Assembly (NCBI GenBank): GCA_947467385.1
Contig: CANIHJ010000013.1
Location: 1 to 37,244, forward strand
DNA: 37,244 nucleotides
Reading direction: 5' to 3'
Source: Deltaproteobacteria bacterium
GTDB taxonomy: Bacteria > Bdellovibrionota_C > UBA2361 > OMII01
Shown here: positions 24,876 through 32,738 of the stretch, piece after piece
Layout of the letters: each line of letters opens with the position of its first letter
Numbering within the stretch: the first letter of the stretch is position 1
Translations under genes and position numbers: made by a program
Notes under the pieces: generated by a model
What the model saw: the letters and a program-made list of their open reading frames with translations, nothing else
Database searches by the model: none
What the model was told of the DNA's origin: nothing

Positions 24876-25634
24876 ATGCCCCCACGACAGAACAAAAAGC
24901 GCCCCCTTCATGAGCGGCTCGTCTCCGACGGACTCGCTACCGACCGCACTGCGGCTGAGCGCGAGATCTTGGCCGGCTTGGTGCGGGTAGACGGTGAGCG
25001 AGTCGACAAGGCGGGAACCCTCGTTGCCGATTCCGCGGTTGTGTCAATTGAGGGGCGGCGGCAGCATGTCGGCCGCGGTGCCCTCAAGCTGCAGGAGGCC
25101 TTTGCGCGCTTTCCGGTGTCGTGTGCCGGAGCGGTGTGCGCAGATGTTGGGGCGTGCACAGGAGGGTTCACCGAGATCCTGCTCAAGCAGGGCGCATCGA
25201 AAGTTTTTGCCATAGACGTTGGGTACGGAGACCTCAATTGGAGCATTCGTTCGGACCCGCGAGTGGTGGTAATGGAGCGCACTAACGCACGGCACCTGAC
25301 GGAGCTGCCTGAGCCGGTGTCATTCGTTTCGATAGATGTGTCATTCATCTCTCTCTCAAAGATCCTGCCTGTAGTGGCCAGATGGATGGTCGAGGGTGGT
25401 ACGGTCATCGCGCTGGTTAAGCCACAGTTTGAGGCCGAGCGCGCCGAGATCGGCGAGGGGGGGATAGTGCGAGATCCAGCCGTGCATGCGCGGGTTGTTG
25501 CTGCCATTACCGAGGCGCTGCCCGGATGGGGCTTTGATTTTCGCGGGGTTGTGGACTCGCCGATTCTGGGCGGCGATGGCAACAAGGAGTTTCTCGTATG
25601 GGCGCACAGAGCAGGTAGCTCACTGGGTGAGTAA
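24876..25634 (+). CDS. tlyA: TlyA-family rRNA 2'-O-methyltransferase (hemolysin-like)
   Basis: TlyA proteins methylate ribose 2'-hydroxyls of ribosomal RNA with S-adenosylmethionine. The 252-residue product has an N-terminal S4 RNA-binding domain (LHERLVSDGLATDRTAAERE through about residue 65) and an FtsJ-type methyltransferase domain. Seen: DVGACTGGFTEILLKQGA (SAM-binding), AIDVGYGDLNW, SFVSIDVSFISLSKILP, ALVKPQFE and NKEFLVW. The K-D-K-E tetrad would be Lys71, Asp154, Lys182 and Glu238. Length is within the family's usual 240-270. It overlaps no neighbour and may be transcribed with the small membrane protein behind it. Name as hemolysin is historical. Confidence 0.95.
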   Translation: MPPRQNKKRPLHERLVSDGLATDRTAAEREILAGLVRVDGERVDKAGTLVADSAVVSIEGRRQHVGRGALKLQEAFARFPVSCAGAVCADVGACTGGFTEILLKQGASKVFAIDVGYGDLNWSIRSDPRVVVMERTNARHLTELPEPVSFVSIDVSFISLSKILPVVARWMVEGGTVIALVKPQFEAERAEIGEGGIVRDPAVHARVVAAITEALPGWGFDFRGVVDSPILGGDGNKEFLVWAHRAGSSLGE

Positions 25635-25759
25635 GGTGCTTTTGGAGGGCCTACATGAGGTCGCCGACATGCTATGCTTGGAGAGTAACTGCCTGCTGCC
25701 GGCGACAGCCGAGATTTTAGCGGCTGAGAGAGTCGTCTGCCACAACCGAGAGGGAAAGC

Positions 25760-26104
25760 ATGGAACTGGCAATGTTTGGGTTTGCGACAGCGATCGTAGG
25801 GCTCTATCTTTTGCCAACTGTGATTGCAGCGGCGCGAGGACACAACAGCGCGGGACTGCTCTTCTGCTTCAACGTCGGTTGTGGCTGGATGATCTGGGGC
25901 TATGGCGTGGCGCTTGTCTGGGCAATCGCCGGGCAAACGCGCGCGGAAGCTCGGGGAACCACACCGGAAGAGACGCCGGTATTTTACCCGGATGGCGACC
26001 CCGATGGTGGCGAGCCAGTGCAGCTCGTGCCAAGGCGCCCGGTCGTGCGCCGCGTTGGTCGGCGGCATCCCGGGCGGTGCGCTGGTCTTCGCCGGGTCGG
26101 ATAA
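25760..26104 (+). CDS. Superinfection-immunity-like small membrane protein
   Basis: The 114-residue product has two hydrophobic helices (about 5-25 and 31-58). The motif FGFATAIVGLYLLPTVIAAA followed by RGHNSAGLLFCFNVGCGW and VALVWAI is typical of the phage T4 Imm-like 'superinfection immunity' family of small membrane proteins (pattern 'YFLPTIIA..RGH.N...I...N...GWT.IGWV.ALVWA'). In phage T4 Imm blocks DNA entry of related phages; chromosomal members are common and mostly uncharacterised. The tail (60-114) is Pro/Arg-rich and low complexity. AGAGGGAAAG precedes the ATG. It lies 125 bases after tlyA. Confidence 0.82.
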   Translation: MELAMFGFATAIVGLYLLPTVIAAARGHNSAGLLFCFNVGCGWMIWGYGVALVWAIAGQTRAEARGTTPEETPVFYPDGDPDGGEPVQLVPRRPVVRRVGRRHPGRCAGLRRVG

Positions 26105-26284
26105 GGGCGCCTGATGCGTAGGGCTCCCGAGTAGTGCCTGACGGCGCTAGCAGGCGTCTGAGTGGGCCTAATGGCCAGCAGGGGGCAGGCCTCTCTACAG
26201 AGCCTCTGCGGGAACGGCTAAAAACCCTAAGTCTAATAGTTTAAAGCGATTTTAAGGGCTCATTGCAAGCGCTCTCTAAAGTGA

Positions 26285-26304
26285 CCGATAAGTAAAGTTA
26301 TCGG
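26285..26304. other. Perfect hairpin between convergent genes
   Basis: CCGATAA (26285-26291) and TTATCGG (26298-26304) form a 7-bp stem with a 6-base loop 25 bases beyond the stop of the minus-strand dehydrogenase gene. It lacks a T-run in either direction, so it may stabilise a 3' end more than terminate. The rest of 26105-26329 shows only an imperfect inverted repeat near 26190-26215. Confidence 0.4.
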
Positions 26305-26329
26305 GCAATATGGGGATTGCCTCCAGGTA

Positions 26330-28816
26330 TCACCGCGCGCGCCTTACGCGCACTTCGAAGCTCTGCCTGGCAAGCCCGCCCAAGGGGTCGCGCACAGTAA
26401 CCGTGCCCGTGTGCCTGCCCAGGCCGTTAAAACGCTTCGTAACGACCTTTCCGAGCTTTTGGGAGCCGTCCGAGAAGCGCCATGCGACCGAAACGGGCTC
26501 GCCCTCTGGGTCGCGCGACGCCGAGGCATTGAGCGTAAAGACGTCGCGGCGCTTGGTGGGACGAACTGTAACTTTTGCGATCGGCTTTCGGTTGACGTAA
26601 ACGGCCGTGAAGGTCTTCTCGGGCCGCTCAACAACGAAGGTCCGGCCGAGCGTTTTTAGGCCATCCAGCCAGCGGTCGAAGCTGCGGCCAGCGTGGATCG
26701 GCGCGGCGGCGATCGTTTGACGGGCGCCGAGAATCGGCTGGATGGTCATCGGCGCGATGAGCTCTCGCTCGTCGTCTACATATGAGATGAGCGCGCCACG
26801 AGGGACGCTTGCGATCCTGTAGGTTGTGGTCTCAGGAGCAATGGAAACGCATTTCTGGTCAAGAAGCCCCTCCCCTGCAGATGCCCTCAAACAAAGTTCG
26901 TAGGAGGTGGTGTCGGTGTGCTCTGTAGGCTCAAACGAACCGGTCGACCCGAGGAACTCCCCAACGAGGTGCTCATGCAGGTTGTGCTTCTGAAGCAGCG
27001 ACCACGTTAGCTCCGAGGGTGAGCCATCGGGAGTGGTCGCGTGGCCTGAAAAGGAGAATCGTTGGCCGATGCGAAAGGTGGTTCCAGGCGCAGGGCTGTC
27101 GATGAACGCGATCGGCGGCGTTACTCCGGTCCGGATCGTAAGCGTGTCGCTTGAGGCAGCAAACGGCGATGTATTCTCGGAAACGGTGAGCCTTACTTCA
27201 AACGTCCCAACGCTCTGGAAGGTGTGTGTGGGGTTGAGAGCGGCTGAGGTTGGGGAGCCGTCGCCGAAATCCCAGCGCAGCGTGACGGGCTGGCCGTCGG
27301 GATCGTACGAGCCTATGCTTGAGAAGGAGACCGTTAGGGGGATGTCACCTGCTATCGGTGACGCAGATAGTTTCACAAGCGGGGAGGCGTTGTCCCCTTC
27401 GCGGTACTTGAAGCGCCTGACCTCACTCGTGCGGCTCTTAAGGTCGAGGTGCACGGCGTAAATGTTTGTGTCGGGGCCCGCAATAAGCTGAACTGCGCCG
27501 AGCGCCGATGTTTCCTGCGCGAAGTTGTGCCTCGTTGGGCGGCCCATCGCATCAAACGTGAGGTAGCGAATAAAGCGCTGGGCGTAGTCGGCATAAAAGA
27601 GAGCGCCGTGGTAGGCCTCCGGATACGACGAGCCGTGATAGAATGCGAGGCCCGTTATGGATGAGCCGAGATCCTTGCCGGTGCTGTCGTATGGGTGCCT
27701 GTAGTTGAAGAGCGGCTTCGTCACAAATGACTGCCCCTGTGCGTACCAAGCGTTGCAGGTCTCGGCCGTGGTGGGCGCGCTCTTAAAGCCGACCTGCCGA
27801 ATGTTCTCGTCGGCTGGGCCGTCCTGGGTTGCCTTGAGCAGGAAGCCCCCCTCGTAGCATGGCCAGCCGAAGTACGCCCCCTTTCCTACGTTTATCTCCT
27901 CGTAGTACGAGGTGCCCACGTCGCCGGAGTAGATCTGTCCGTTGTCGGGATTAAGGCCGATCCGGAACGGGTTGCGCATCCCGAGGTGCCACACCTTTGA
28001 GCGATTTGAGAACGGGTCGTTGCTGTCATAAAAGGGGTTACCCGGAACCCCTGCTCCCGTGTCGGGATTCACCCGCACCACGCGGCCGGACATGGCATCG
28101 AGATCGAGCGAACGGAACGAGAGGGTTGAGGGGCGATCGTAGCTCGATCCGTCACCAAACGACGCGATCAGGGTGCGATCGGGGCCGAAGAGGAGCGTTC
28201 CGGCGGTGTGCGAGGTGGCATCGCACGGTATGCAGTCGTTAACGGGAGTGCCTGCCATAGTGAGCCCGGTCATGCAGGATGCTTTTTCCGGGTCGTTTGG
28301 CTCTCCCGCAAGAACGGCCGGAGCCATGTTCTCAAGCGTTGAGTTTTTGCCGAGGATCACCTTCATGCTGCCGGGCAGGGCGACGTTGTAGTCCTGGGCC
28401 GCATCCGCGGTAAATCTCACCACCCGTAGGACGCGGGGATCGTGGGAATCCGGCGTGCTGCCCGGAGGATCGTACACGTATGAGAGGTAAATATAAGGCT
28501 TTTGGGGAAAATCGGGGTCAACAGCGATGCCGAGTAGGCCTCGGTCAGTTGCCTTGTTCACCTCGGCCGAGAGGTCAACGAACGGGGCCGCGAGAACCGA
28601 GCCGTTGCGCGCTATCTGCACAGGCCCATTTTTCAGGGCGAGGTAAATCCGCTCTCCCGGGGCAAACGCCATAGCCGTCGCAATCGGCAGACCCTTGAAC
28701 ACCACCTCCTCCGTGAAATTCTCTCCCGGGGCGAAGACGGACTGTGCCTGGGCGCTTGCGATGGGTGCGGCGAGCACAACCAGGGCTGATAAGATGAGGG
28801 AGCGGATGCGGAGCAT
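26330..28816 (-). CDS. Secreted PQQ-type sugar dehydrogenase with PKD domains
   Basis: The 828-residue product begins with a clear signal peptide (MLRIRSLILSALVVLAAPIA to SAQAQ) if the ATG at 28816 is used, with GGAGG ten bases upstream; the frame runs up to 28930 but those extra residues look untranslated. Residues about 30-475 match the glucose/sorbosone dehydrogenase beta-propeller (RGLLGIAVDPDFPQKPYIYL, TAGTLLFGPDRTLIASFGDG, WHLGMRNPFRIGLNPDNGQI, VGTSYYEEINVGKGAYFGWP). Then comes a PKD domain (about 482-570; SYDPDGQPVTLRWDFGDGS and NPTHTF) and a final PKD-like domain (about 742-826; RDPEGEPVSVAWRFSDGSQ). Such enzymes oxidise sugars in the periplasm or outside using PQQ; PKD domains aid binding to carbohydrate or surfaces. 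Neighbours do not suggest a pathway. Confidence 0.9.
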   Translation of the reverse strand: MLRIRSLILSALVVLAAPIASAQAQSVFAPGENFTEEVVFKGLPIATAMAFAPGERIYLALKNGPVQIARNGSVLAAPFVDLSAEVNKATDRGLLGIAVDPDFPQKPYIYLSYVYDPPGSTPDSHDPRVLRVVRFTADAAQDYNVALPGSMKVILGKNSTLENMAPAVLAGEPNDPEKASCMTGLTMAGTPVNDCIPCDATSHTAGTLLFGPDRTLIASFGDGSSYDRPSTLSFRSLDLDAMSGRVVRVNPDTGAGVPGNPFYDSNDPFSNRSKVWHLGMRNPFRIGLNPDNGQIYSGDVGTSYYEEINVGKGAYFGWPCYEGGFLLKATQDGPADENIRQVGFKSAPTTAETCNAWYAQGQSFVTKPLFNYRHPYDSTGKDLGSSITGLAFYHGSSYPEAYHGALFYADYAQRFIRYLTFDAMGRPTRHNFAQETSALGAVQLIAGPDTNIYAVHLDLKSRTSEVRRFKYREGDNASPLVKLSASPIAGDIPLTVSFSSIGSYDPDGQPVTLRWDFGDGSPTSAALNPTHTFQSVGTFEVRLTVSENTSPFAASSDTLTIRTGVTPPIAFIDSPAPGTTFRIGQRFSFSGHATTPDGSPSELTWSLLQKHNLHEHLVGEFLGSTGSFEPTEHTDTTSYELCLRASAGEGLLDQKCVSIAPETTTYRIASVPRGALISYVDDERELIAPMTIQPILGARQTIAAAPIHAGRSFDRWLDGLKTLGRTFVVERPEKTFTAVYVNRKPIAKVTVRPTKRRDVFTLNASASRDPEGEPVSVAWRFSDGSQKLGKVVTKRFNGLGRHTGTVTVRDPLGGLARQSFEVRVRRAR

Positions 28817-28971
28817 GTGGCGAGGCCTCCAAGCGAAAGTGGCGAGGGTGCACGGTCGCACATAGCTTCTGGGCGGCCATATGACCAACGTTAGGGGTTT
28901 TGCCGGAGTGATGTTGAGCGTGGGAATCATGTAGGGGCGTCAGGTGCCCCTGCTGCGTCGCGGCCTCAGGC

Positions 28972-29011
28972 AAAAAAAGGACCAGGTCGCCTGGTACGAG
29001 CGACCTGGTCC
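28972..29011 (-). terminator. Strong rho-independent terminator
   Basis: A perfect 12-bp stem GGACCAGGTCGC (28979-28990) / GCGACCTGGTCC (29000-29011) with a 9-base loop is followed, on the minus strand, by seven T (28978-28972). It ends a minus-strand transcript arriving from the FMN-reductase gene or from the structured RNA region between. Confidence 0.93.
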
Positions 29012-29160
29012 GTGACCGTATCTGGGAGCAATACGCCCTGAAGTAAACGTGATGGTGCAGTGTTTCCCTCAGAGCGACAGGCGCCGTGCGCCTTCACTCC
29101 CCTTGTCGCGCTCAGACGTTCCGCTGCTTCCGTTTTTTCAGGAAGTCGCTCCAAAGCCGA
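29012..29160 (-). ncRNA. Candidate structured non-coding RNA, family unknown
   Basis: The 166 bases between the FMN-reductase stop and the strong terminator fold, on the minus strand, into several helices. An 8-bp stem GGAGCGAC (29152-29145) / GTCGCTCT (29078-29071) encloses a hairpin directly next to its first strand (TTCC/GGAA, 29144-29128) and one directly next to its second (AGGCGC-ACG-GCGCCT, 29093-29079), like a junction. A further hairpin CGTAT/ATACG spans 29035-29017. The only minus-strand frame here (62 codons, from 29154) runs through the terminator stem and is not protein-like. I could not match it to 6S, SRP, tmRNA or RNase P. It could be an independent small RNA or a long 3' UTR. 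Ends are estimates. Confidence 0.35.
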
Positions 29161-29177
29161 TAGGATGGAGGTTTCCG

Positions 29178-29780
29178 CTACATTCCGTAGGGGAATTCCT
29201 TAAGGTTTATCTTTCCGCTTGAGCGCACATGCTGGAAAGCCTTGGCGTACTCAATGAGCATTTCAAGCGAGTAGTGGATCCGCTTCCGCAGCTCCGTATC
29301 GCGGTCATTGGCTGCAGTGGTGCCGTTTAGCATCCCTTCTGCCTCGCGCACGATGACGTGATCTGGGACGTAGACGAGGCGCGTGTTCTTGTACGAGGAC
29401 ATGCGCAGTTCGGCCACCGGGTAGCTGCCCCCTATTCCGCTTGAGACCGCCACGATCAGCGCCGGCTTGTGGCCAAGCTCGCTCGAGTCGCACAGCAGCA
29501 GAAAGTTCTTGAGGCCTGCCGGGACCATCCCGGACCACTCAGGTGACACGATGACAAAGCCATCGCTTTGCTGGAGGGTCTTCGAGATAGGCGACCACGC
29601 CGCTTCCCACTTGGGATCATCGCCCCACACCCCCTCGTCCCATAGGGGTAGGGGGTTCTTGGCCAGCGAAACCACGCCTGCCTCGACTTTGAGCGACGCA
29701 AGGTCAGAGGCCAAGTAGTTTGCGACTTTGTCTGATTGCGAGTTCTCGCGGTGACTGCCTGAGATGATGGTGATTTTCAT
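29178..29780 (-). CDS. NADPH-dependent FMN reductase family protein
   Basis: The 200-residue product has a flavodoxin-like fold: the phosphate-binding loop GSHRENSQSDKVANYLA (8-24), a PLWDEG segment, VIVSPEWSGMVPAGLKNFLL (about 76-95) carrying the usual P-E-(Y/W)-x-x-x-x-P flavin contact, and VAVSSGIGGSYPVAELR (about 110-126). Members reduce FMN or quinones using NAD(P)H. It is divergent from cysD with 139 bases between, so a link with sulfur assimilation (FMN reduction for desulfonation, as with SsuE) is possible but unproven. Transcription ends at the strong terminator beyond the structured RNA region. Confidence 0.92.
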   Translation of the reverse strand: MKITIISGSHRENSQSDKVANYLASDLASLKVEAGVVSLAKNPLPLWDEGVWGDDPKWEAAWSPISKTLQQSDGFVIVSPEWSGMVPAGLKNFLLLCDSSELGHKPALIVAVSSGIGGSYPVAELRMSSYKNTRLVYVPDHVIVREAEGMLNGTTAANDRDTELRKRIHYSLEMLIEYAKAFQHVRSSGKINLKEFPYGM

Positions 29781-29919
29781 GCCTGAAAGTATGCACCACG
29801 GCCCTATGCCTGGCTAGGCGAATTTGGAGAGTAAAGTTAGCAAGCACCTGAAAACGATGGGAAAAAACCGTCTTTCTCGGCTGTTACGGCGTTGCGTTCC
29901 ATGATAGAAATCTCGCTCT

Positions 29920-30822
29920 ATGCATTTACCATCGCACCTTGAACAGCTAGAGGCTGAAAGTATCTATATCATGCGCGAGGTAGCGGCTCAGTTTGAGCGG
30001 CCCGTGCTCATGTATTCGGTGGGCAAGGACTCCTCCTGCCTGCTGCGCCTGGCTCAGAAGGCGTTCTACCCGGGCAAGATCCCTTTCACCGCGCTTCATG
30101 TCGACACCTCGTACAAGTTCGCCGAGATGTACGACTTTCGCGACCGCATGGCGAAGGAAGTTGGGCTCAACTTGATCGTTCACCGTAACGAGCCGGCGCT
30201 CAAGGACAACGCCAATCCCTATGAGCTTGGGACTCAGCGATGTTGTGCACTGCTCAAGACCGGCGCCCTGCTTGAGGCGCTCAAGAAGCACGAGTTCGAC
30301 GCCGCCATCGGCGGGGCCCGCCGTGAGGAGGAGCGAAGCCGGGCGAAGGAGCGTGTTTTCTCGTTCCGCGACAAGCACGGCCAGTGGGACCCCCGTTCGC
30401 AGCGGCCGGAGCTATGGAACCTCTACAACGGCAAGCTCGCCAAGGGCGAGTCGATGCGAGTATTCCCCCTGTCTAACTGGACTGAGCAGGACATCTGGAA
30501 CTACATCCTTCAGGAGGAGATCCCGATCGTCCCGCTCTATTACGCAAAGAAGCGCAAGGTCGTCGTGCGTGGCAACATGCTCATCCCAGTCATCGACTCT
30601 GACCCTCGCACCTACCAGGGCCACAAGGTAGAGGAAGTCCTGTGCCGCTACCGAAGCCTTGGGTGCTACCACTGCACCGGGGCGGTGCGCTCGGATGCGG
30701 ACACCCTTGAGAAGATAGTGGATGAGATGACGTCCGTTAAGACGTCTGAGCGCGCCACTCGAATTATTGACTTTGACACGGACGGCTCTATGGAGCTCAA
30801 GAAACGGGAGGGATACTTCTAA
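29920..30822 (+). CDS. cysD: Sulfate adenylyltransferase subunit 2
   Basis: CysD is the catalytic subunit of ATP sulfurylase, making adenylylsulfate from sulfate and ATP with energy from the GTPase CysN. The protein has 300 residues, the normal length. The PP-loop is SVGKDSS at 33-39 in the form typical of CysD; further family segments are [62 protein letters not shown] and [13 protein letters not shown]. The C-terminal half ends [11 protein letters not shown] as expected. Its stop overlaps the start of cysNC by one base (TAATG), so the two subunits are translationally coupled. The Shine-Dalgarno before 29920 is weak. Confidence 0.97.
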   Translation: MHLPSHLEQLEAESIYIMREVAAQFERPVLMYSVGKDSSCLLRLAQKAFYPGKIPFTALHVDTSYKFAEMYDFRDRMAKEVGLNLIVHRNEPALKDNANPYELGTQRCCALLKTGALLEALKKHEFDAAIGGARREEERSRAKERVFSFRDKHGQWDPRSQRPELWNLYNGKLAKGESMRVFPLSNWTEQDIWNYILQEEIPIVPLYYAKKRKVVVRGNMLIPVIDSDPRTYQGHKVEEVLCRYRSLGCYHCTGAVRSDADTLEKIVDEMTSVKTSERATRIIDFDTDGSMELKKREGYF

Positions 30823-32738
30823 TGATGTCCCCAGCACCTGCAGCAGACCAGAACGGTTCTCACCTCTCAATCCTGCGCTTCTCGACCGCGGGTAGCGTCG
30901 ATGACGGCAAGTCAACCCTCATCGGGCGCCTCCTGCACGATTCGGGCAACGTCTATGAGGATCACCTCGCGGCTCTTGAGGCCACCGCAAAGAAGGCAGG
31001 CTCGACGCGTGTGTCGCTTGCGCTCCTGACCGACGGCCTCAAGGCCGAGCGTGAGCAGGGCATCACAATCGACGTCGCCTACCGGTACTTCGCCACGCCT
31101 CGCCGGCGCTTCATCTTAGCTGACTCTCCCGGGCATGTTCAGTACACGCGCAATATGGCCACCGGAGCGTCGACGGTAGACCTAACGATTATACTGGTCG
31201 ATGCGCGCACCGGCGTGATAGAGCAAACCAAGCGTCATGCGTTCATCACGGCCCTGCTGGGCGTCCCGCGCATCGTGCTTGCAGTAAACAAGATGGACCT
31301 CGTTGGCTACTCGCAGGACAGGTTCGAGGAGATCGTCGCGGACTTCACCGAGTTTTCGGCCAAGCTCGGCGTGCGCGAGATAAAGTTTATCCCGGTGTCC
31401 GCCCTCGAGGGCGACAACGTCGTCGAGCGAAGCGGCAAGATGCCGTGGTACGGCGGCGAGACGGTGCTTGAGCACCTTGAGAGCGTCTACATTGCGGGAG
31501 ACCAGAACCTGGTCGACTTCCGCTTTCCGGTGCAGTACGTGCTCAACCCAAACCAGAACTTCCGTGGGTATGCGGGAACGGTTGCGTCCGGGCTTGTCCG
31601 TGTTGGCGAGGAGGTTGTTGTTCTCCCGTCTCTGGCAAAGTCGAAGGTCAAAAGCATCGCTGTCCCGGGCAAGGGTGTGAAGGGAGCGCAGATTCCGGAG
31701 GCCACGAGCAGGGACGCGGTAGTTATTCAGCTTGAGCACCAAATCGACATCTCGCGCGGCGACATGATCGTGCGGCCCAAGAACGTGCCTCGAGTCACGA
31801 CCCAGTTCGACGCCATGCTGGTGTGGATGGGCGATGTCCCGATGGACACGGCGACCCGCTACATAATCCGCCACACGGCGCGCGAATCAAAGGCGTACAT
31901 CAGCGGCATCGACTACAAGATCGACATCCATACCCTTGGCAGGATGGACCCTGCCCCGTTGGCGTCCAACGAGATCGGCCGAGTCTCAATCTCAACAACC
32001 ACGCCGCTCTTTGTCGACCCGTACCAGAAGAATCGCTCGACCGGTAACTTTATCCTGATCGATCCCGTATCGTTCTTGACGGTCGGGGCCGGCATGATAA
32101 TCGATCGTGGGCGCTCGGAAGGTGCGGAGCTTGAGGACGGCGAGGCTGCCCCCAACCTGCACCACGAAGTTGCCCTGGTGACGCAGCGCGAGCGTGAGCT
32201 TCGCAGCGGGCGCAAGGCGGTCACCGTGTGGCTGACGGGGCTGTCCGGTTCGGGCAAGTCGACTATAGCCAAGGCCGTTGAGCGAAGCATTTTTGACGAC
32301 GGTGTCCCGGTCTACTTCGTTGACGGGGACAATCTCCGCACAGGCCTTAACAAGGGGCTTGGTTTTTCGCGTGAGGATCGCTCCGAGAACCTGCGCCGGG
32401 CTGCTGAGGTTGCTGCGCTCATGAACGAGGCTGGCGTAACCGTCATATGCGCCTTTATCTCGCCGTATGCGGCGGATCGTGAGCGCTCGCGCGAGATCAT
32501 CGGCAAGGAGCGCTTCCTTGAGGTGTACCTAAGCACGCCGGTATCAGTATGCGAGGAGCGAGATCCGCATGGCCTCTACAGGAAGGCTCGTGCGGGAGAG
32601 ATTAAAAACTTTACGGGAGTTAATGACCCGTATGAGGTTCCGGAGAGTCCTGCCCTAAGGATAGATACTGCAGCAAAATCGGTTGAGAACAGCGTTGAAG
32701 AGGTAGTGGCGCTTGTTGTGAACCGGGCCTCTCTCTAG
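30822..32738 (+). CDS. cysNC: Sulfate adenylyltransferase GTPase subunit fused to APS kinase
   Basis: This 638-residue protein joins CysN (about 1-455) and CysC (about 464-638), giving adenylylsulfate and then PAPS. The GTPase domain has GSVDDGKS (24-31), DSPGHVQY (101-108) and NKMD (156-159), followed by EF-Tu-like beta domains. The kinase domain has Walker A GLSGSGKST at 473-481, DGDNLR (501-506), GFSREDR and the phospho-Ser motif FISPYAADR with Ser547. Both halves look intact. It overlaps cysD by one base; an ATG three bases later is an alternative start. The PAPS made could feed cysteine synthesis or sulfotransferases, neither of which is in the window. Its TAG shares a CTAG with the opposing gene's stop. 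Confidence 0.97.
   Translation: MMSPAPAADQNGSHLSILRFSTAGSVDDGKSTLIGRLLHDSGNVYEDHLAALEATAKKAGSTRVSLALLTDGLKAEREQGITIDVAYRYFATPRRRFILADSPGHVQYTRNMATGASTVDLTIILVDARTGVIEQTKRHAFITALLGVPRIVLAVNKMDLVGYSQDRFEEIVADFTEFSAKLGVREIKFIPVSALEGDNVVERSGKMPWYGGETVLEHLESVYIAGDQNLVDFRFPVQYVLNPNQNFRGYAGTVASGLVRVGEEVVVLPSLAKSKVKSIAVPGKGVKGAQIPEATSRDAVVIQLEHQIDISRGDMIVRPKNVPRVTTQFDAMLVWMGDVPMDTATRYIIRHTARESKAYISGIDYKIDIHTLGRMDPAPLASNEIGRVSISTTTPLFVDPYQKNRSTGNFILIDPVSFLTVGAGMIIDRGRSEGAELEDGEAAPNLHHEVALVTQRERELRSGRKAVTVWLTGLSGSGKSTIAKAVERSIFDDGVPVYFVDGDNLRTGLNKGLGFSREDRSENLRRAAEVAALMNEAGVTVICAFISPYAADRERSREIIGKERFLEVYLSTPVSVCEERDPHGLYRKARAGEIKNFTGVNDPYEVPESPALRIDTAAKSVENSVEEVVALVVNRASL

Noticed and set aside
24908-26068. 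Open frame of 386 codons on the minus strand
   Set aside because: It lies antisense to the clearly recognisable tlyA and the immunity-like gene and has an Arg/Ser/Pro-rich composition without any family motif; it is a shadow of GC-rich coding sequence.
28966-29154. 62-codon minus-strand frame upstream of the terminator
   Set aside because: It reads through the terminator stem and T-run and has no start signal; the region is better explained as structured RNA or UTR.
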